NCBI RefSeq assembly: GCF_033843645.1
Contig: NZ_JAWXVZ010000003.1
Location: 1-64,000, forward strand
Source: Pseudovibrio zosterae
Lineage (GTDB): Bacteria > Pseudomonadota > Alphaproteobacteria > Rhizobiales > Stappiaceae
Length of the DNA: 64,000 bases
Direction of reading: 5' to 3'
A program made the position numbers and the translations under genes. This document shows positions 61,571 through 64,000 of the stretch, piece by piece (positions within the stretch are counted from its first letter, which is position 1; the number at the start of each line of letters is the position of its first letter). Under the pieces are notes generated by a model. It did no database searches and had not been told where the DNA came from. It saw only the letters and a program-made list of their open reading frames with translations.

Positions 61571-63549
61571 CCCAGGAAAAGACCCTTGGCGTCTGCTACT
61601 ACCCCGAACACTGGGATGAAGCCCTTTGGGAGCAGGACGCCCGCGAAATGGCGGAACTCGGCATCACTTGGGTGCGCATTGCAGAATTTGCATGGTCTCG
61701 GATAGAGCCTGAACCGGGCACTTTCCAGTGGGAGTGGCTTGACCGCGCTGTTGAGACCTTGGCGCGGAATGGATTAAAAATTGTCATGTGTACGCCAACG
61801 GCAACGCCGCCGCGCTGGATGCTGGACAAGCACCCGGACATGCTGGCTCATGATGAAAACGGCAATCCGCGCAAGTTCGGCTCCCGTCGTCACTATTGCT
61901 TTTCTCATGAGGGCTATCGTGAGGAAAGTAAACGCATTTCTCGCATCATTGCCGAGCGTTACGGTCAGCATCCTGCCGTAGCAGCCTGGCAGACCGACAA
62001 CGAATATGGCTGCCATGATACCATCCGCTCTTGGTCTCCCGTCGCGCGGGTAGCGTTCCAAAGGTGGCTGGAAGTAAAGTATGGAACAGTAGAAAAACTA
62101 AACGAAGCCTGGGGCAACGTGTTCTGGTCCATGGAATATGGCAGCTTCGACAAGATAGACCTGCCATACCTGACGGTCACAGAGAGTAATCCCGCTCATC
62201 GGCTTGATTTTTATCGCTTTTCTTCAGACAAGGTAGCAGAGTTTAATCAGGCGCAGGTGGAGATGCTGCGCGAGCTTTCTCCGGGGCGTCCGATAATTCA
62301 TAACTTCATGGGGCGCTTCTTCCACTTCGACCATTATAAGGTTGGGGATCAGCTTGATGTCGCCAGTTGGGACAGCTATCCCCTTGGTTTCCATAGCTTA
62401 AATCAGATGGAGTCGGGCACGGAAATGGCCCCGGAGTTCTGGCGCGACTTCTTCCAGCAAGGCGATCCGGACTTCCAAGGCTTCCACCACGACCTATATC
62501 GCGCCGCAGGCAATGGCCGCCTCTGGATCATGGAGCAGCAGCCGGGGCCGGTGAACTGGGCCCCTTATAACCCCTCGCCACTTGATGGCATGGTGCGCTT
62601 GTGGTCATGGGAGGCTTTCGCCCATGGTGCTGAAACGACGAGCTATTTCCGCTGGAGGCAGGCCCCTTTTGCGCAGGAGCAGATGCACGCTGGCCTCAAA
62701 CGGCCTGACAATGCCCCCGCGCAGGCCTTCAAGGAGGCCGGGCAGGTGGCTAGGGAACGGGATGCTCTTGGCGCGTTCCACATCGCACCAGCCCCCGTGG
62801 CCTTGGTGTTTGACTACGAGAGCCAGTGGGCCCACGAAACCCAGCCGCAAAGTCAGGATTTTACCTACAGTCTGCTGGCCATGAATGCCTACCGCGCTCT
62901 TAGGGAGCTGGGTGTGGATGTCGACATCGTTCGGCCCTCCGAGCAGGACCTGTCGAGATATAAAGCTGTAATTGTTCCAGGGCTTTATGCGGTAAGTGCG
63001 GAGTTCTCCAGCTGTCTGGCCACCTACGCTTCGCAAGGGGGGCTTGTTGTAGCAGGACCGCGTTTTGCTCAGAAGAATGAGCATTATCAAATCTCGCAGG
63101 AAACCTCAGCGCTGCCAGCGCCTTTTGAAGCGGTTGAAGTGGCCCGCGTTTCCACCATGCCCAAGCTTTTTGGTGAAACGCTGTTGAGCCGGGATGGGTC
63201 AAAGTTCGGCGAGGCCACCATTTGGGTGGAGGAACTCGTCAGTTCACTGCCAACAATTCTTGCACTCGAGAATGGTGATCCAATCGTGGTTGGCAACGAA
63301 AGCGTTGTCTACACAGGCGCTTGGCTTCGTCCTCAAACACTGAAGAAATTCCTCGCGCAGGTTCTGGAACCAAAGGGGATTGAACCAGTGGACTTGCCGC
63401 AAGGCCTGCGTCGCCGGAAAACCAGCATCGGCACGTTCTATTACAACTACGCCAAACATCCTCAGGATCTCAGGGCACTGGGGCTCGCCGAAGCGGCCGA
63501 ACTTGATGGTTTGAAAATTCCAGCGGCAGGGGTGTCACTGGTGCGCTGA
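61567..63549 (+). CDS. Beta-galactosidase, GH42
   Basis: Cytoplasmic enzyme hydrolysing beta-galactosides, 660 residues. The catalytic acid/base Glu is in QTDNEYGCH and the nucleophile Glu in WIMEQQPGPVNW, both at the ends of strands in the N-terminal barrel; a trimerisation domain and C-terminal beta domain follow. The four-Cys zinc site of the Thermus-type GH42 enzymes appears absent: the region after NEYGCH reads DTIRSWSPVARVAF where a C-x-C-x2-C cluster would be. The family also has zinc-free members. Last gene of the operon. Confidence 0.94.
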   Translation: MTQEKTLGVCYYPEHWDEALWEQDAREMAELGITWVRIAEFAWSRIEPEPGTFQWEWLDRAVETLARNGLKIVMCTPTATPPRWMLDKHPDMLAHDENGNPRKFGSRRHYCFSHEGYREESKRISRIIAERYGQHPAVAAWQTDNEYGCHDTIRSWSPVARVAFQRWLEVKYGTVEKLNEAWGNVFWSMEYGSFDKIDLPYLTVTESNPAHRLDFYRFSSDKVAEFNQAQVEMLRELSPGRPIIHNFMGRFFHFDHYKVGDQLDVASWDSYPLGFHSLNQMESGTEMAPEFWRDFFQQGDPDFQGFHHDLYRAAGNGRLWIMEQQPGPVNWAPYNPSPLDGMVRLWSWEAFAHGAETTSYFRWRQAPFAQEQMHAGLKRPDNAPAQAFKEAGQVARERDALGAFHIAPAPVALVFDYESQWAHETQPQSQDFTYSLLAMNAYRALRELGVDVDIVRPSEQDLSRYKAVIVPGLYAVSAEFSSCLATYASQGGLVVAGPRFAQKNEHYQISQETSALPAPFEAVEVARVSTMPKLFGETLLSRDGSKFGEATIWVEELVSSLPTILALENGDPIVVGNESVVYTGAWLRPQTLKKFLAQVLEPKGIEPVDLPQGLRRRKTSIGTFYYNYAKHPQDLRALGLAEAAELDGLKIPAAGVSLVR

Positions 63550-63579
63550 GGCTCCAGCCTCCAATAGTGTTTTGAAATC

Positions 63580-63613
63580 GCGGCGTTTCCTGAAATGGAA
63601 ATGCCGCTTTTTT
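63580..63613 (+). terminator. Terminator of the galactoside operon
   Basis: An 11-bp stem (GCGGCGTTTCC/GGAAATGCCGC, one G-T pair) with a 6-nt loop is followed by TTTTTT, 30 nt past the beta-galactosidase stop. Confidence 0.88.
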
Positions 63614-63725
63614 GTGCGCTGCTTACCTCTGTTTTTGACAGGGCGGATTTTGTAGCTGGCCCTTTTAGGGGTTTGAAACCATGAGGGTTTTGGCGCTGAC
63701 TACCGCTGAGGACAGGGGTGGTTGC

Positions 63726-64000
63726 GTGACTCAGGAAAAGACAGCTCTCATAACCGGCATCACCGGGCAAGACGGTGCCTATTTAGCGGAATTGCTGCTC
63801 AGCAAGGGGTACAAGGTGCACGGGATCAAGCGGCGATCCTCCAGCTTCAACACGGAGCGCATCGAGCACCTCTATCAGGATCCTCATACACAAAATCAGC
63901 GGTTCTTTTTGCACTACGGCGACATGACAGATGCGACCAATCTGATCCGCATCACTCAGGAAATTCAGCCAGACGAAATCTATAATCTTGCGGCCCAATC
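63726..64000 (+). CDS. gmd: GDP-mannose 4,6-dehydratase (partial, cut by window end)
   Basis: Makes GDP-4-keto-6-deoxy-mannose, precursor of GDP-fucose, rhamnose or perosamine for surface polysaccharide. The 91 codons in the window begin TQEKTALITGITGQDGAYLAELLL, the Rossmann motif of the family, followed by GIKRRSSSFNTERIEHLY and FFLHYGDMTDATNLI, which are diagnostic for Gmd. The GTG at 63726 (with AGGGGT upstream) is preferred; an in-frame ATG at 63681 is also open. Continues beyond 64000, so the end is not seen. Confidence 0.93.
   Translation, partial: MTQEKTALITGITGQDGAYLAELLLSKGYKVHGIKRRSSSFNTERIEHLYQDPHTQNQRFFLHYGDMTDATNLIRITQEIQPDEIYNLAAQ

Overview
The window reads as an alphaproteobacterial chromosome, most likely a marine Hyphomicrobiales/Stappiaceae-like or Rhodobacterales-like organism. 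This placement is inferred from gene content and not proven. Supporting signs are an rRNA operon ending 5S - initiator tRNA, a sitABCD manganese importer behind Mur-like palindromes, an ScfR/RamB-type regulator next to isocitrate lyase, cydDC-cydABX behind a perfect FNR box, and FabV.

Layout. Positions 1-490 hold the end of an rRNA operon (5S rRNA, fMet tRNA). Positions 560-4400 hold the minus-strand sitABCD operon. Positions 4955-8634 hold a divergent acetate/glyoxylate unit: an ScfR-like regulator facing isocitrate lyase and a 75-aa companion. Positions 8700-12650 hold a GNAT acetyltransferase, a ChrR-like double cupin, a small membrane protein with a periplasmic PQQ dehydrogenase, and an Rrf2 Fe-S regulator. 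Positions 12850-19240 hold the complete cytochrome bd module (cydD, cydC, cydA, cydB and the 50-codon cydX), followed by convergent fabV.

Positions 21180-40050 hold a complete Lap-type adhesin locus. It contains a short coupled leader ORF, a TolC-like outer membrane channel, a LapB-like ABC exporter, a LapC-like membrane-fusion protein, a LapG-like periplasmic cysteine protease and a ~4170-residue RTX adhesin. The adhesin carries a TAAG (di-alanine) LapG cleavage motif near its N-terminus, about 13 T1SS-143-like repeats, two jelly-roll-like inserts and five long RTX repeats. The c-di-GMP receptor LapD is not in the window.

Positions 40100-51400 hold a ROK sugar kinase, a TetR-controlled ABC-2 efflux operon, two DadA/PuuB-type FAD amine oxidoreductases, a class I glutamine amidotransferase, a membrane-anchored isochorismatase-like hydrolase and a SulP anion transporter. 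Positions 51440-63550 hold a galactoside catabolic island. It combines an IclR regulator, an ABC sugar importer, GH36 alpha-galactosidase, GH42 beta-galactosidase, a lactonase, KDGal kinase and KDPGal aldolase: a De Ley-Doudoroff route lacking an intact galactose dehydrogenase and galactonate dehydratase. A 40-codon ORF between the GH36 gene and dgoK may be the remnant of such a dehydrogenase. The window ends inside gmd (GDP-mannose 4,6-dehydratase).

Most genes sit in tight operons with TGATG or ATGA stop/start overlaps, and several convergent pairs overlap by about 4 bp.
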